The notes beneath the pieces were generated by a model. That model made no database searches and was not told the DNA's origin. It was given only the letters and a program-made list of their open reading frames with translations. The position numbers were made by a program, and so were the translations under genes. Shown one piece after another: positions 33,870 to 42,517 of a stretch of DNA of 64,000 bases (the stretch's first letter is position 1; each line of letters opens with the position of its first letter). Origin of the DNA: Methanothrix soehngenii GP6 (GTDB lineage Archaea; Halobacteriota; Methanosarcinia; Methanotrichales; Methanotrichaceae); NCBI RefSeq assembly GCF_000204415.1, contig NC_015416.1:2356001-2420000 (forward strand). The letters are read 5' to 3'.

Positions 33870-34922
33870 TTAGGCCTTTTTCTGCTTCTTTCGGTACATG
33901 TATCCACCGGCTGCGACTATGATAATGAGAACAATCACCGCAGGCAGAAGCAGGGATGAGGAGGCGGCTTTGACAACCACTGGTATCTTCATGCTTTCCG
34001 AGATGACTGTGTCGCCATTGAGGTCCGTATATTTGATCTCGCTGCTTATGCCGTAATCCTTCGTTGTAGCATCGGAGTCGACATCCATCCGGAAGAGGAC
34101 AGTGGTCTCATTTCCCGGCTCCAAATTCCCGATGAAGGCCTGATCATCGGTGGAGGAGAAGGGCTTGAAGATGGAAAGCCTGGCCACGGCATCCCTCACC
34201 GGGTCCTCGCCGATATTCCTGTAGGTGGCATGGATCTCCTGCTTCTTGCCCCCGACCATAAGTTCAGCAGTGGTGTTCTGGATGACGAAGTCCGCCTGCT
34301 TCTTGACCCGGATGGTGACGGGAACCGTCTGGTTGGCCTTCTGGTAGATATAAGAGACCCGGTAGTTGGAGAATGTGGACGTGCCCCCCTCGGTGACTAG
34401 CTTGGAGGCATAAACCCGGACGTTATCCTGATAGTCATAAGTCATGTTCAAGTGGAGTGGATACTCTCCGGCAGGAGCATGCTCCCCGATCTTTATGGTG
34501 AACTTGAGAGGGAACTGGGTCTTGTCGCCTGACTTGAGCGACTCGACCACCTGGTCGCCTGACTTCACCTCGATCTGAGGGGCCCGGGAGACCAGGGTAG
34601 TGGTAATCCCCAGAGCAGTGGGCTTCTTGTTCTCCTCCTCCAGCTCTGCACTGGCAAGGGCATATTCCTTGGAATTCTGGGGCATCTGGTCCTGCTTGAA
34701 GCCAATGATCCGGCCGTAGTTGGTCAGATCAAGATAGAGGGTGACGGTATCCCCCCGCTTGAACTCATCTGTGCCGGAGATGCTCGCGGATATGTCCGGA
34801 CTGCCGTACATGGTATAGTAATTGTCCCCGCCAAGCTCCAGGGGTATGTAGCTGTTCTGGGCTAATACCGGAGCCAGGAGTGTCAACATGATAGCCAAAG
34901 CTATCGCAAACTTAATTTCCAT
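33870..34922 (-). CDS. Membrane-anchored secreted protein of an RND operon (COG1361-like)
   Basis: 350 residues from MEIKFAIALA at 34922 (GGAGAA ribosome binding site within the RND gene end). Signal peptide, then about 280 residues of Ig/CARDB-like beta domains (DTVTLYLDLTNYG, DKTQFPLKFTIKIG, ELMVGGKKQEIHATYRNIGEDPVRDA, GNLEPGNETTVLF), and a C-terminal membrane helix (LLPAVIVLIIIVAAGGYMY) with a basic RKKQKK tail. This S-layer-related type is regularly coupled to archaeal RND pumps and probably works as their periplasm-side partner. Overlaps the RND stop. Confidence 0.85.
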   Translation of the reverse strand: MEIKFAIALAIMLTLLAPVLAQNSYIPLELGGDNYYTMYGSPDISASISGTDEFKRGDTVTLYLDLTNYGRIIGFKQDQMPQNSKEYALASAELEEENKKPTALGITTTLVSRAPQIEVKSGDQVVESLKSGDKTQFPLKFTIKIGEHAPAGEYPLHLNMTYDYQDNVRVYASKLVTEGGTSTFSNYRVSYIYQKANQTVPVTIRVKKQADFVIQNTTAELMVGGKKQEIHATYRNIGEDPVRDAVARLSIFKPFSSTDDQAFIGNLEPGNETTVLFRMDVDSDATTKDYGISSEIKYTDLNGDTVISESMKIPVVVKAASSSLLLPAVIVLIIIVAAGGYMYRKKQKKA

Positions 34923-37239
34923 TGATTCTTCTCCGTGATTGATCATTAATTAGCGCAATTGCTTTCTTAAGTTCCTGTTTAGCGTTCTCCACCACTTCAC
35001 GGTGAATTTCCATGCGAATCATTAAAACCACAAATACTGTGAATGTGGTGATGAGAGCAAAGACAATCGACAACACTGTCACCAGCCCGAAGTTGCTGAT
35101 GATGTTGAAGGGCGATGACATCAGAGCGGCAAATCCGAAAATGACAGCTGCTCCCGATGCCACCAGAGCAGAACCTATGCGATTGGCCGTGATCTTCAGC
35201 GCCTCATAAGGATCACCAACATTATGCAACTCCTCATAGAAGCGCTCCATCATCAGTATGGCATATTCCGAGCCTACTCCCAAGATCAGAGCACCCAGTG
35301 TGGCTGTGAGGGGTGTGTACTTCAGTCCACCGTAATACATGACCAATCCCATCCAGCCTATCACTACCAGCATGGGCAGCACTGGCAAGAGGGCCTTGAT
35401 CAGGTCTCTGTATATCGCTAAGAGCAGGATGAAAATCAAGACCAGGCCCAGCAGCGACATTTCTACTCTACCGGATATCAGTGCATCCATAACCGTGGCC
35501 ATGAGCACTGCTTGGCCCGTTATCCGAACTGAAACTCCAGGAGGCGGAGTCATCCAGGCCAGGTCGTCTTCGTACGACTTGATTAGCCGGGCCATACCTT
35601 CCGTACCCAAGTTGGTCTGGGCATCGCCGATATTTACATCCACAATGGCCAGGTTATGACCGCTCAGGTACGTATCTTGCACGGCCTCAGGCAGGGAGGC
35701 AATTATCTCCCGTATTTGGGTTCTATCATCAGGTATCTCCCCGCCGCCAGCCTCTTTAACATAGGTGGCTATGCTCGTAACGCTTTCAGTCCTATCCTCT
35801 CTGGATGTCAGCAAATAGTTGCTGAAATCATCCATCCACCTGAGATTATGCGGATCGGTAACGTCGTCAGCCTGAACCAAGAATTTGAGCGAGTCAGTTC
35901 CGCCAAAGAACGCTTTCATGTGATTTAAATCGATCAGCGGAGACAAGTCCTGGGGAATGTAGTTCTTCGTATCCGTTTCTATGGGAACCATCGTATCGGC
36001 ATAGTTTCCCGCTAGGGCCAGAATCAGAGCCACAGCCAGCACTGCTTTCCATCTTCCGACACAGAAATTTGCGACATTCTCTATGAAAGCGCCAATTGCC
36101 GAACCATCTTCCGAATGGCCTTCTGCCTTCTTTTTTCTGGGTGATTTTCTTTCTGACAGATAAAGAACCGTTGTATTCACGAAGAGGGCGGAGAGATAGC
36201 ACATGACAAGACCGATCATGCAGACCTTTCCGAAATCGTTGATTGAGGGGACGGTGGAGCTGAGAAGTGCGATAAAGCCTGCTTCGGTTACAGTCACGGC
36301 GATGGCCACAGGAATGGCCACGTGGTTGACCGTACTGATGGCGGCTTCCACAGAGGACTTGCCTTTGATCAACTCCTCATCTATCCGGTTGTGGAACTGG
36401 ATGGCATAGTCTATGCCGAGTCCAATCATGATGGGGAAAGCAGCAAATGTGACCATGCCCATGGGTATATGAAAAAAACCCATAGCTCCGACGGTCCAGA
36501 TTATGCCCAGAAGGACTATTGGTAAAGGAAGCAGAGGCCATCTGACATGTCTGAAGACCAGGAGCAAAGCGACTATCATCAGCAACCCGCACAGGAGAAG
36601 GACCGAGCCATTGCTGTTGTTCATCACCTCTTGAATAGCGGCCTGAAAAGAGGGATCGCCCGTGACGGTGGTGCTATAGCCTGCGGGAAATTCTGCAAAA
36701 TCAACTGCACTACTTATTTCTGCAAGAAGCTCACCACGTTGTGACTCTGTCAGGGTAGCTGTGGTGGGCATCCCCACGATCATCCTGGTATGCCTGCTGT
36801 CAGGCATGAGTCCCTGGACCGAGGAGCCAGCATCAGCCAGGATCTCGTCTATCCTTTCCTGAGAAGGAATACGGCGGATGCCACTGCTTTGATATTCAGC
36901 ATCGGCAACGATGTCGGCTATGCTCTGGACGCTGATTACATTAGGAATCATCTTCGTGTGATCGGATAAGCGCAAGCTGGCCGACAGGGCATCTGCTTTT
37001 GCCACGTTATCGCCTTCTATCAGAATTATATTGCCATCTGCGCCGAAGTTTTCCTGATATAAATGGTCATATAACTGATAAAGGGACGAATCTTTTGACA
37101 CAAAGCTCTCTGTAGTCATGCCGGTACTCTCTATCTGCTGAGCATAATGAACTGATACCAGTGTCAAGAGAACTGCTACGGCTATGATTATTACAGGATT
37201 CTTGGTGATCCACACCCCGAGTCGCTCCAAGCCTATCAT
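34912..37239 (-). CDS. RND-superfamily exporter (MMPL/HAE3-like)
   Basis: 775 residues: two repeats, each one membrane helix, a large external loop, then five helices. Visible signs: the N-terminal WITKNPVIIIAVAVLLTLVSVHYA, the first SSD-like block (GLGIDYAIQFHNRIDEELIKG, near 280) and the second (ILGVGSEYAILMMERFYEEL, near 655), where the G-(L/V)-G-x-(D/E)-Y-x-(I/V) motif carries the proton-path acid. HAE3-type pumps move hydrophobic substrates, lipids or hopanoid-like molecules. Operon with the anchored beta-domain protein; regulator is divergent. Confidence 0.92.
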   Translation of the reverse strand: MIGLERLGVWITKNPVIIIAVAVLLTLVSVHYAQQIESTGMTTESFVSKDSSLYQLYDHLYQENFGADGNIILIEGDNVAKADALSASLRLSDHTKMIPNVISVQSIADIVADAEYQSSGIRRIPSQERIDEILADAGSSVQGLMPDSRHTRMIVGMPTTATLTESQRGELLAEISSAVDFAEFPAGYSTTVTGDPSFQAAIQEVMNNSNGSVLLLCGLLMIVALLLVFRHVRWPLLPLPIVLLGIIWTVGAMGFFHIPMGMVTFAAFPIMIGLGIDYAIQFHNRIDEELIKGKSSVEAAISTVNHVAIPVAIAVTVTEAGFIALLSSTVPSINDFGKVCMIGLVMCYLSALFVNTTVLYLSERKSPRKKKAEGHSEDGSAIGAFIENVANFCVGRWKAVLAVALILALAGNYADTMVPIETDTKNYIPQDLSPLIDLNHMKAFFGGTDSLKFLVQADDVTDPHNLRWMDDFSNYLLTSREDRTESVTSIATYVKEAGGGEIPDDRTQIREIIASLPEAVQDTYLSGHNLAIVDVNIGDAQTNLGTEGMARLIKSYEDDLAWMTPPPGVSVRITGQAVLMATVMDALISGRVEMSLLGLVLIFILLLAIYRDLIKALLPVLPMLVVIGWMGLVMYYGGLKYTPLTATLGALILGVGSEYAILMMERFYEELHNVGDPYEALKITANRIGSALVASGAAVIFGFAALMSSPFNIISNFGLVTVLSIVFALITTFTVFVVLMIRMEIHREVVENAKQELKKAIALINDQSRRRINGN

Positions 37240-37304
37240 GCCAATAAAACCTTCTGTTCGGATTTTGCCGAATAGACCAAATAAACATAAAATACTTAAA
37301 CTTT

Positions 37305-37847
37305 GTGACTGATCTGAGTGGTGTGAACGATGAAGAAATGCTGGCGCTAAAGAGGCCTATTATTGATGCATGCATTAAATCCGCCCAGAAAAATGGGTGG
37401 AGCGATGCTATGGGATTGCTCAGAGGAACTCTCTTCTTGGAAAGCGAATCCATGTCCCTTGATACGCTGGCCGAGAAGACCGGCTACAGCAAAACGACAG
37501 TGCGCTCCAATATGAACTTCCTTGAAAACCTCGGCATGGCCCATCGTGTAGTGGACCTGGCGGGCAAGCGGCGTCACGACAAGCAGCATCGCTATGCTCT
37601 GGAAACTGACGTCGAAGCGATGAGGCCGGTGGTCCTGTCTGCTGTAAGAGAGGAGATTCATTCTATCTTGCGGGCTCTCAATCAAGTAGAAAAAAATCTC
37701 GCGGCTCATAGCTCGGAGGCTGAGAAGACGAGCGCAATAATGCGCAAGACAAGGCAGTTTTATGAAGAGATGGACAGAGTCATGGAGCTAATGAATCATT
37801 ACACCTTGAAAGAGCTTATCGAAGTTCTGGAGAGCAAGAAAAAGTGA
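37305..37847 (+). CDS. GbsR-type winged-helix regulator divergent from RND operon
   Basis: 180 residues from a GTG (37305), with other in-frame starts possible further in (MLALK). Winged helix: MSLDTLAEKTGYSKTTVRSNMNFLENLGMAHRVVDLAGKRRH, then a helical dimerisation region. Paralogue of the 32821 regulator. The 65-bp gap to the RND gene holds an A+T-rich block (AAATAAACATAAAATACTTA) that could serve both promoters, so autoregulation and RND control are likely. Confidence 0.85.
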   Translation: MTDLSGVNDEEMLALKRPIIDACIKSAQKNGWSDAMGLLRGTLFLESESMSLDTLAEKTGYSKTTVRSNMNFLENLGMAHRVVDLAGKRRHDKQHRYALETDVEAMRPVVLSAVREEIHSILRALNQVEKNLAAHSSEAEKTSAIMRKTRQFYEEMDRVMELMNHYTLKELIEVLESKKK

Positions 37848-37906
37848 ATGGGACGATATAAATTGTGCAATAACCTTTTTCCCCAATCAGCGCCAATGCA
37901 ACAAAT

Positions 37907-38404
37907 ATGTCCCCCAGCCTCGCCATCTACCGCGGCCTGAAGCGTGCCGGGATAGACTTCGCCGCCTCTGTACCCTGCGTCAACCTGCAAGAGCTCCTGA
38001 CACTGCTGGGCGAAGACCCGGATATCATCCACCTTCCCGCCACCCGGGAGGAGGAGGGGGTAGGCCTGTGCGCCGGTGCCTGGATGGGAGGACGAAGGCC
38101 CGCTCTGCTCATGCAGAACTCGGGATTGGGAAACTGCATCAATGCCCTGGCCTCGCTTGACATGCTCTACGGCATTCCTCTGCTCATAATCATCAGCCAC
38201 CGCGGCGGCAAGGGCGAGCCGATAGTTGGCCAGGTGCCCATGGGCCGGCTCACTGTCCCCCTTCTGCAGACCCTGGATATCCCCTACCAAGCTCCTGCAA
38301 GCGGAGAGGGTGAGGAGGCTGTGGTGGCATCCTGGGAAGAGGCCCAGGAAAAGCGTCATCCAGCAGCCGTTCTCCTGGACCTGGACTACTGGAGGCGAGC
38401 ATGA
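37907..38404 (+). CDS. comD: Sulfopyruvate decarboxylase alpha subunit
   Basis: 165 residues. ComDE converts 3-sulfopyruvate to sulfoacetaldehyde in coenzyme M synthesis. ComD carries the TPP-activating Glu region (HLPATREEEGVGLCAGAWMG, Glu 48-50) and the QNSGLGNCINALASL substrate-side motif. The gene overlaps comE by ATGA (38401-38404). Its 5' leader and first codons are duplicated as a relic at 22418. Confidence 0.93.
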   Translation: MSPSLAIYRGLKRAGIDFAASVPCVNLQELLTLLGEDPDIIHLPATREEEGVGLCAGAWMGGRRPALLMQNSGLGNCINALASLDMLYGIPLLIIISHRGGKGEPIVGQVPMGRLTVPLLQTLDIPYQAPASGEGEEAVVASWEEAQEKRHPAAVLLDLDYWRRA

Positions 38405-38961
38405 AGCGTATAGAGGCCATCGCTTTAGCAGCCGAATCCGCCCAGGGGCAAAATGCCCTATTGATCTCGAATATCGGCTTTCCCAGCCGGGAGCTGTACT
38501 CCATCTGCGACCGGCAGGAGAACTTCTATATGCTCGGCTCCATGGGCATGGCCTCTTCCATCGGCCTGGGCCTGGCCCTGGCAAAGCCCAAGAGAAGGGT
38601 GATGGTCCTTGACGGCGACGGCTCAGTTCTCATGAACCTGGGGACCCTGGCCACAATTGCCCTTCACGGCCCGAAAAACTTTCTGCTGGTGATCCTGGAC
38701 AACTGCTGCTACGGCTCTACCGGCTCGCAGCCCACCTGCACCTGCTACTGCACCGACCTTGCCGCCGTCGCCCGGGGGGCAGGGATCAGAGAGGTGGAGA
38801 AGGTCGATGATCCCGAAGCTTTGACCAGGGCCCTTCAAGGGCAGGGCGTGGTGGTGGCGAAGGTGGAGGCGGGCAATGCCATCGTCCCCATAATTGACCT
38901 TGGCCCAGAGCAGATAATCGAAAGGTTCACCCGATCCGCTCTATCGGCGGAGCCATCCTGA
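38401..38961 (+). CDS. comE: Sulfopyruvate decarboxylase beta subunit
   Basis: 186 residues. The TPP-binding motif is complete: VMVLDGDGSVLMNLGTLATI then LVILDNCCYGSTG (GDGS about 72-75, Asn at the C-end). Works as the thiamine-diphosphate half of ComDE. The 3' end runs 35 bp into the convergent ComF-like gene. Confidence 0.94.
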   Translation: MKRIEAIALAAESAQGQNALLISNIGFPSRELYSICDRQENFYMLGSMGMASSIGLGLALAKPKRRVMVLDGDGSVLMNLGTLATIALHGPKNFLLVILDNCCYGSTGSQPTCTCYCTDLAAVARGAGIREVEKVDDPEALTRALQGQGVVVAKVEAGNAIVPIIDLGPEQIIERFTRSALSAEPS

Positions 38962-40231
38962 ACGATCCTTCCAGAATCCTTCTTTTCAGCTCCCCGGATA
39001 GCTTCACAGCTCTGAGCCTGTCCGACTGGCGCAGGACCACCGGCACAGAGCGGACGCTTCCCGAAGAGGTCTTCATCCGCAACGCTCCCAGACGACAGCG
39101 GAAGGCGCCGTTCGGACATTCGGTCACGCACAGGCCGCAATGAAAGCAGAGCGACCCATCCCGGATGGCCACCCGCGCCTCCTGATCGTAGCGGACGGCC
39201 CTCATGGGGCAGGCCCTCTCCACCAGACATTTTTTGCATCCCCTGCACCGCTGCGGATCAAACTCCACCTCCAGGTCCACGTCCTCCCAGACATCCCCAT
39301 AATTGGCCTGGCCTATCACCGTCCGGGTGTTGATGTCATTTACCGGCAGGGCGATCTCCCGATCTCTGCGAGCGATCTCTTCTAGTATTGTGGGGCTGGT
39401 CACGGGGATGGGCACAGCCAACGAGCATATGCACTCCGGCCCCAGGCCGGTGACAAATCCGCCCATGTACTCCGCGGTCATATGATGCATATCAGCAAAA
39501 CCGGATAGATTTGGTTTGTCGCGGCTGCTGCGGGTTCCTGTGCCAAGGACGTAGCCCTCTGCCCCGTTGAGGAGAATGCGCGTCCCAATGCCAATCGTCT
39601 CCAGCAGGGGGTCACACTTCAGGGGATTGATCTGGCCGCAGCCGGAGAATGTGGCCCCCTGACAGTGAGGCTCAAAGCCCCGGGCATGAAAGATGGTCCT
39701 GACCGACCGGGAGCCGGGATTGACAAAAGCGGAGTAGTTCTTGAAGGCATGGCGGGAGCCGAACATGCGGGCCTGGGGCATATCCTCCAGCCCCGCCTCC
39801 GCCTGCAGCAATCCTCCCTCGTCCGTCTGGACCTCCACCTGAATCGTCTTCCCCTCCACCAGATCCCGAAATAGATGGCCTCCGCCGTAATCCGGCCGGT
39901 CGCGGCTGCAGGCGGTCCCGAATACGATCAGATCCAGTAGCCCCAGGTTCTCATTAGGACAGGGACCCACCTGGGCTGATATGCCGTTCAGCCAAACGTT
40001 CCTCGCCCTCTGGAAGGATCCCGGCTCGGCAACCGGAAAGGAGAGAATGGCATATGTCCCGCTCATCACCGCCCGGGTAGCGGTGGTTACCACGTCCACC
40101 TCTTCGAGGCTTGACCTATCCTCATCCTCCACCAGACGGGATACCTCTTCTGCGGTGAGGACAACCGCATCGCTCCGCTCTATCCTCTCCAGTATTTCGG
40201 AGAATTCTTTTCCGACCACTATGCTTGCCAT
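38927..40231 (-). CDS. DUF39 (HcyBio) protein with ferredoxin tail, ComF-like
   Basis: 434 residues. The DUF39/COG1900 core is seen in ILSFPVAEPGSFQRARNVWLNG, FHARGFEPHCQGATFSGCGQ and LLNGAEGYVLGTGTRSSRDK. Two 4Fe-4S motifs follow (CRGCKKCLVERACP at about 329-342, CFHCGLCVTECP at about 362-373). Known DUF39 enzymes in methanogens insert sulfur: homocysteine from aspartate semialdehyde, and, in one group, coenzyme M from sulfoacetaldehyde (the comF activity). Lying against comDE, whose product is sulfoacetaldehyde, this copy is best read as the last CoM step. The homocysteine role is the alternative. Confidence 0.8.
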   Translation of the reverse strand: MASIVVGKEFSEILERIERSDAVVLTAEEVSRLVEDEDRSSLEEVDVVTTATRAVMSGTYAILSFPVAEPGSFQRARNVWLNGISAQVGPCPNENLGLLDLIVFGTACSRDRPDYGGGHLFRDLVEGKTIQVEVQTDEGGLLQAEAGLEDMPQARMFGSRHAFKNYSAFVNPGSRSVRTIFHARGFEPHCQGATFSGCGQINPLKCDPLLETIGIGTRILLNGAEGYVLGTGTRSSRDKPNLSGFADMHHMTAEYMGGFVTGLGPECICSLAVPIPVTSPTILEEIARRDREIALPVNDINTRTVIGQANYGDVWEDVDLEVEFDPQRCRGCKKCLVERACPMRAVRYDQEARVAIRDGSLCFHCGLCVTECPNGAFRCRLGALRMKTSSGSVRSVPVVLRQSDRLRAVKLSGELKRRILEGSFRMAPPIERIG

Positions 40232-40553
40232 TCTTCACCTGCGCGACCTGCTCTGCCGCTCTCCTTGTCTGGCCTGCTCGCTTGGGATGCTCGAACGGAG
40301 TTCCTTGCATACCATACTATTTCATCATCCGCATTTCCCTTTCAATCTGCCGATTGTCCCCTCATTCTTTGGCCATTTTGTAGTATATGTCCACTCAGTT
40401 GTCCAGATGGGGAAATTGCTGTAGCATGACCGGAAAATGCTTTATACCGATCTTTCCCCAGATGACCATAAGTCGGTATAATCAAGGTACAGTTAGGTAG
40501 GCATAGGTAGACATAGACGGTTTAGGCAGGTTAGATAGGTATAGGTGATCGCA

Positions 40554-41561
40554 TTGAGGAAATTCGTGTTGATAGCCACCCTGGCAGCAGTGGTGGTACT
40601 AACCTTGGGCTGCATATCCCCTCCTGAGAAGACCGAAAGCACTAATCTCACAGAGAATTCCGCAGGAATTACCACCCTGCGCATAGGCTACCAGCCCAGC
40701 ACCCATCAGATTGCCGAGATGGTTGCCTCTGAGATGGGCTGGTGGGCGGAGGACCTTTCGCCCTTTGGCATAACTGAGATTAAAGAGTTTGAGTTTCCCA
40801 CAGGAGTTCCGGAGATGCAGGCCATGGTCGCAGGAGAGCTGGATATTGCTTACGTCGGAACGGCTCCGCCCATTTCAGCCATAGCTGCTGGACTTCCGGC
40901 CAAGATAGTGGCCGCAGTCAACATCAAGGGTTCAGACCTGGTGGTCCGGCCAGACTTGGCCTACAGCGGACCGGAATCCCTGGAAGGCCTCTCCATAGGC
41001 ACATTCCCGCCCGGGTCAATTCAGGACACTGTAATGAAGAAGTGGCTTACGGATAATGGAGTTGAAGTCTCAGAAGTGGATATCAAAGCCATGGACCCAG
41101 GACCTGCTATGAGCGCTCTATCCGCAGGCAGAATAGATGGAGTATTCCTTCCCCATCCAGCCCCATCCATTGTGGAACTGAACGGCAAGGGCAAGGTGGT
41201 GGTGGCATCAGGCGAGATGTGGCCTGACCATGCCTGCTGCAGTCTGGTGGTCACAGACAAGCTCATCCAAGAGCAGCCTGAACTGGTAGAGCAGATCATA
41301 AAGACCCATATAAAGGCGACAGAGTACATCAATACTCATCCGAAAGAGGCCGCAGAGATCTATTCCAGAAAAACCAATGCGAATATCACTGAAATTGAGC
41401 ATTCCATTGAGAACTGGGACGGCGAGTGGGTCAGCGATCCAAATCTGCAAATACCCTCAACGGTAGAATATGCAAGAGTCGACTATGAGATGAAGTATAC
41501 TCAAAGGGAGCTGACAGAGGAAGATCTCTTCGATACCAGCTTCTACGAGAGGGTGAGCTGA
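40554..41561 (+). CDS. SsuA/TauA-type substrate-binding lipoprotein
   Basis: 335 residues from a TTG at 40554 that has GGTGAT seven nt upstream (a GTG at 40545 is the other choice). Lipobox LTLGC with Cys at about 20. Periplasmic-binding fold of the NMT1/taurine-sulfonate type: TTLRIGYQPSTHQIAEMVASE, EFPTGVPEMQAMVAGELDIAYVGTAPP, DGVFLPHPAPS. Binds small anions such as sulfonates; with CoM genes to the left, a sulfonate (taurine, CoM, sulfolactate) is a reasonable guess. The 5' leader contains many TAGG/AGGT repeats (40490-40545). Confidence 0.85.
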   Translation: MRKFVLIATLAAVVVLTLGCISPPEKTESTNLTENSAGITTLRIGYQPSTHQIAEMVASEMGWWAEDLSPFGITEIKEFEFPTGVPEMQAMVAGELDIAYVGTAPPISAIAAGLPAKIVAAVNIKGSDLVVRPDLAYSGPESLEGLSIGTFPPGSIQDTVMKKWLTDNGVEVSEVDIKAMDPGPAMSALSAGRIDGVFLPHPAPSIVELNGKGKVVVASGEMWPDHACCSLVVTDKLIQEQPELVEQIIKTHIKATEYINTHPKEAAEIYSRKTNANITEIEHSIENWDGEWVSDPNLQIPSTVEYARVDYEMKYTQRELTEEDLFDTSFYERVS

Positions 41562-41562
41562 A

Positions 41563-42357
41563 CTGAGAAAAGCTAGTGGGAGTAGGATCTCGCGTGTCCT
41601 GAGAGACCAGGGCATTCCTGTCCTTTCCATTTTTATGTTGATTGCTCTCTGGGAGACGGCAGCATTTCTCATTGATGACAGATTGATTCTGCCCAGCTTC
41701 TCCCAGGTTGTTTTTGCCTTTATGGAAAACTGGCGGTCTATTCTTTTGGATGACCTGCCAGTCAGCGCACTTCATTTCGCCATCGGCATGGCGGGCGGTC
41801 TTTTAATTGCCCTTCCCATTGGAATGATAATGGGATGGTTTAAGTTTCTGGACAGCATTTTTGATCCAATCGTGGAGATACTGCGCCCCATACCGCCACT
41901 GGCCTGGATCCCATTTGCCATCATCTGGTTTGGCATTACCAATACTGCAGCAGGATTTATCATATTCATAGGGGCTGTGTTTCCCATATTGACCAACACC
42001 TACATGGGCTTCAAGAGCCTTCCCCGGGTGTATGTCGAGTCAGCAAAGGTTCTGGGTGCAACCAAAGATCTCGATCTGATCAGGTATGTTGCTCTGCCCT
42101 ACTCTCTGCCCTCCATTGCAGCAGGCATAAGGATTGCCATGGGAATTGCCTGGATGTGCCTTGTCGCCGCCGAGATGTTCGGGGTCAGCAAGAATGGCCT
42201 GGGATTCAAGATCTGGGACTCCTATGGCCACTACCGGATGGACGAGGTATTCATGTACATGATCGTCCTGGGTCTCCTGGGCCTGGCTATAGATCGTACC
42301 TTCCGCTATGTGGTGGAGGAGAGAATGCTCAAGTGGCAGGTGGGCCTGACTCAGTAG
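41563..42357 (+). CDS. ABC transporter permease (SsuC/TauC-type)
   Basis: About 264 residues. The first ATG (41635) would cut the first membrane helix (IPVLSIFMLIALWETAAFLI); the frame opens 72 bp earlier at a CTG (41563) with GGTGA seven nt upstream, so a CTG start is likely. The permease EAA loop is seen as YVESAKVLGATKDLDLIRYVALP, and the BPD membrane domain as ILRPIPPLAWIPFAIIWFG. About six helices. No ATPase gene follows; the next gene is the SAM synthetase. Confidence 0.85.
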   Translation: MRKASGSRISRVLRDQGIPVLSIFMLIALWETAAFLIDDRLILPSFSQVVFAFMENWRSILLDDLPVSALHFAIGMAGGLLIALPIGMIMGWFKFLDSIFDPIVEILRPIPPLAWIPFAIIWFGITNTAAGFIIFIGAVFPILTNTYMGFKSLPRVYVESAKVLGATKDLDLIRYVALPYSLPSIAAGIRIAMGIAWMCLVAAEMFGVSKNGLGFKIWDSYGHYRMDEVFMYMIVLGLLGLAIDRTFRYVVEERMLKWQVGLTQ

Positions 42358-42517
42358 GCCAAAGAATCAGGGGAGAGGAAGCCACCTCCTCCATCTGGCC
42401 ATTTGGGCTTATTTTCCAATTGGGCTGCAGTGCAAAGCATTAATATGACAGTGCACCTCTTTAATTTGTGGAACTGCCTTAAAAGCTTGTCAATGAAACG
42501 GCATTCGAGGAAATGAC

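Noticed and set aside
42358-42517. Possible SAM riboswitch before the SAM synthetase gene
   Set aside because: No aptamer-like conserved core or paired stems could be seen by eye; an Infernal/Rfam scan would be needed.
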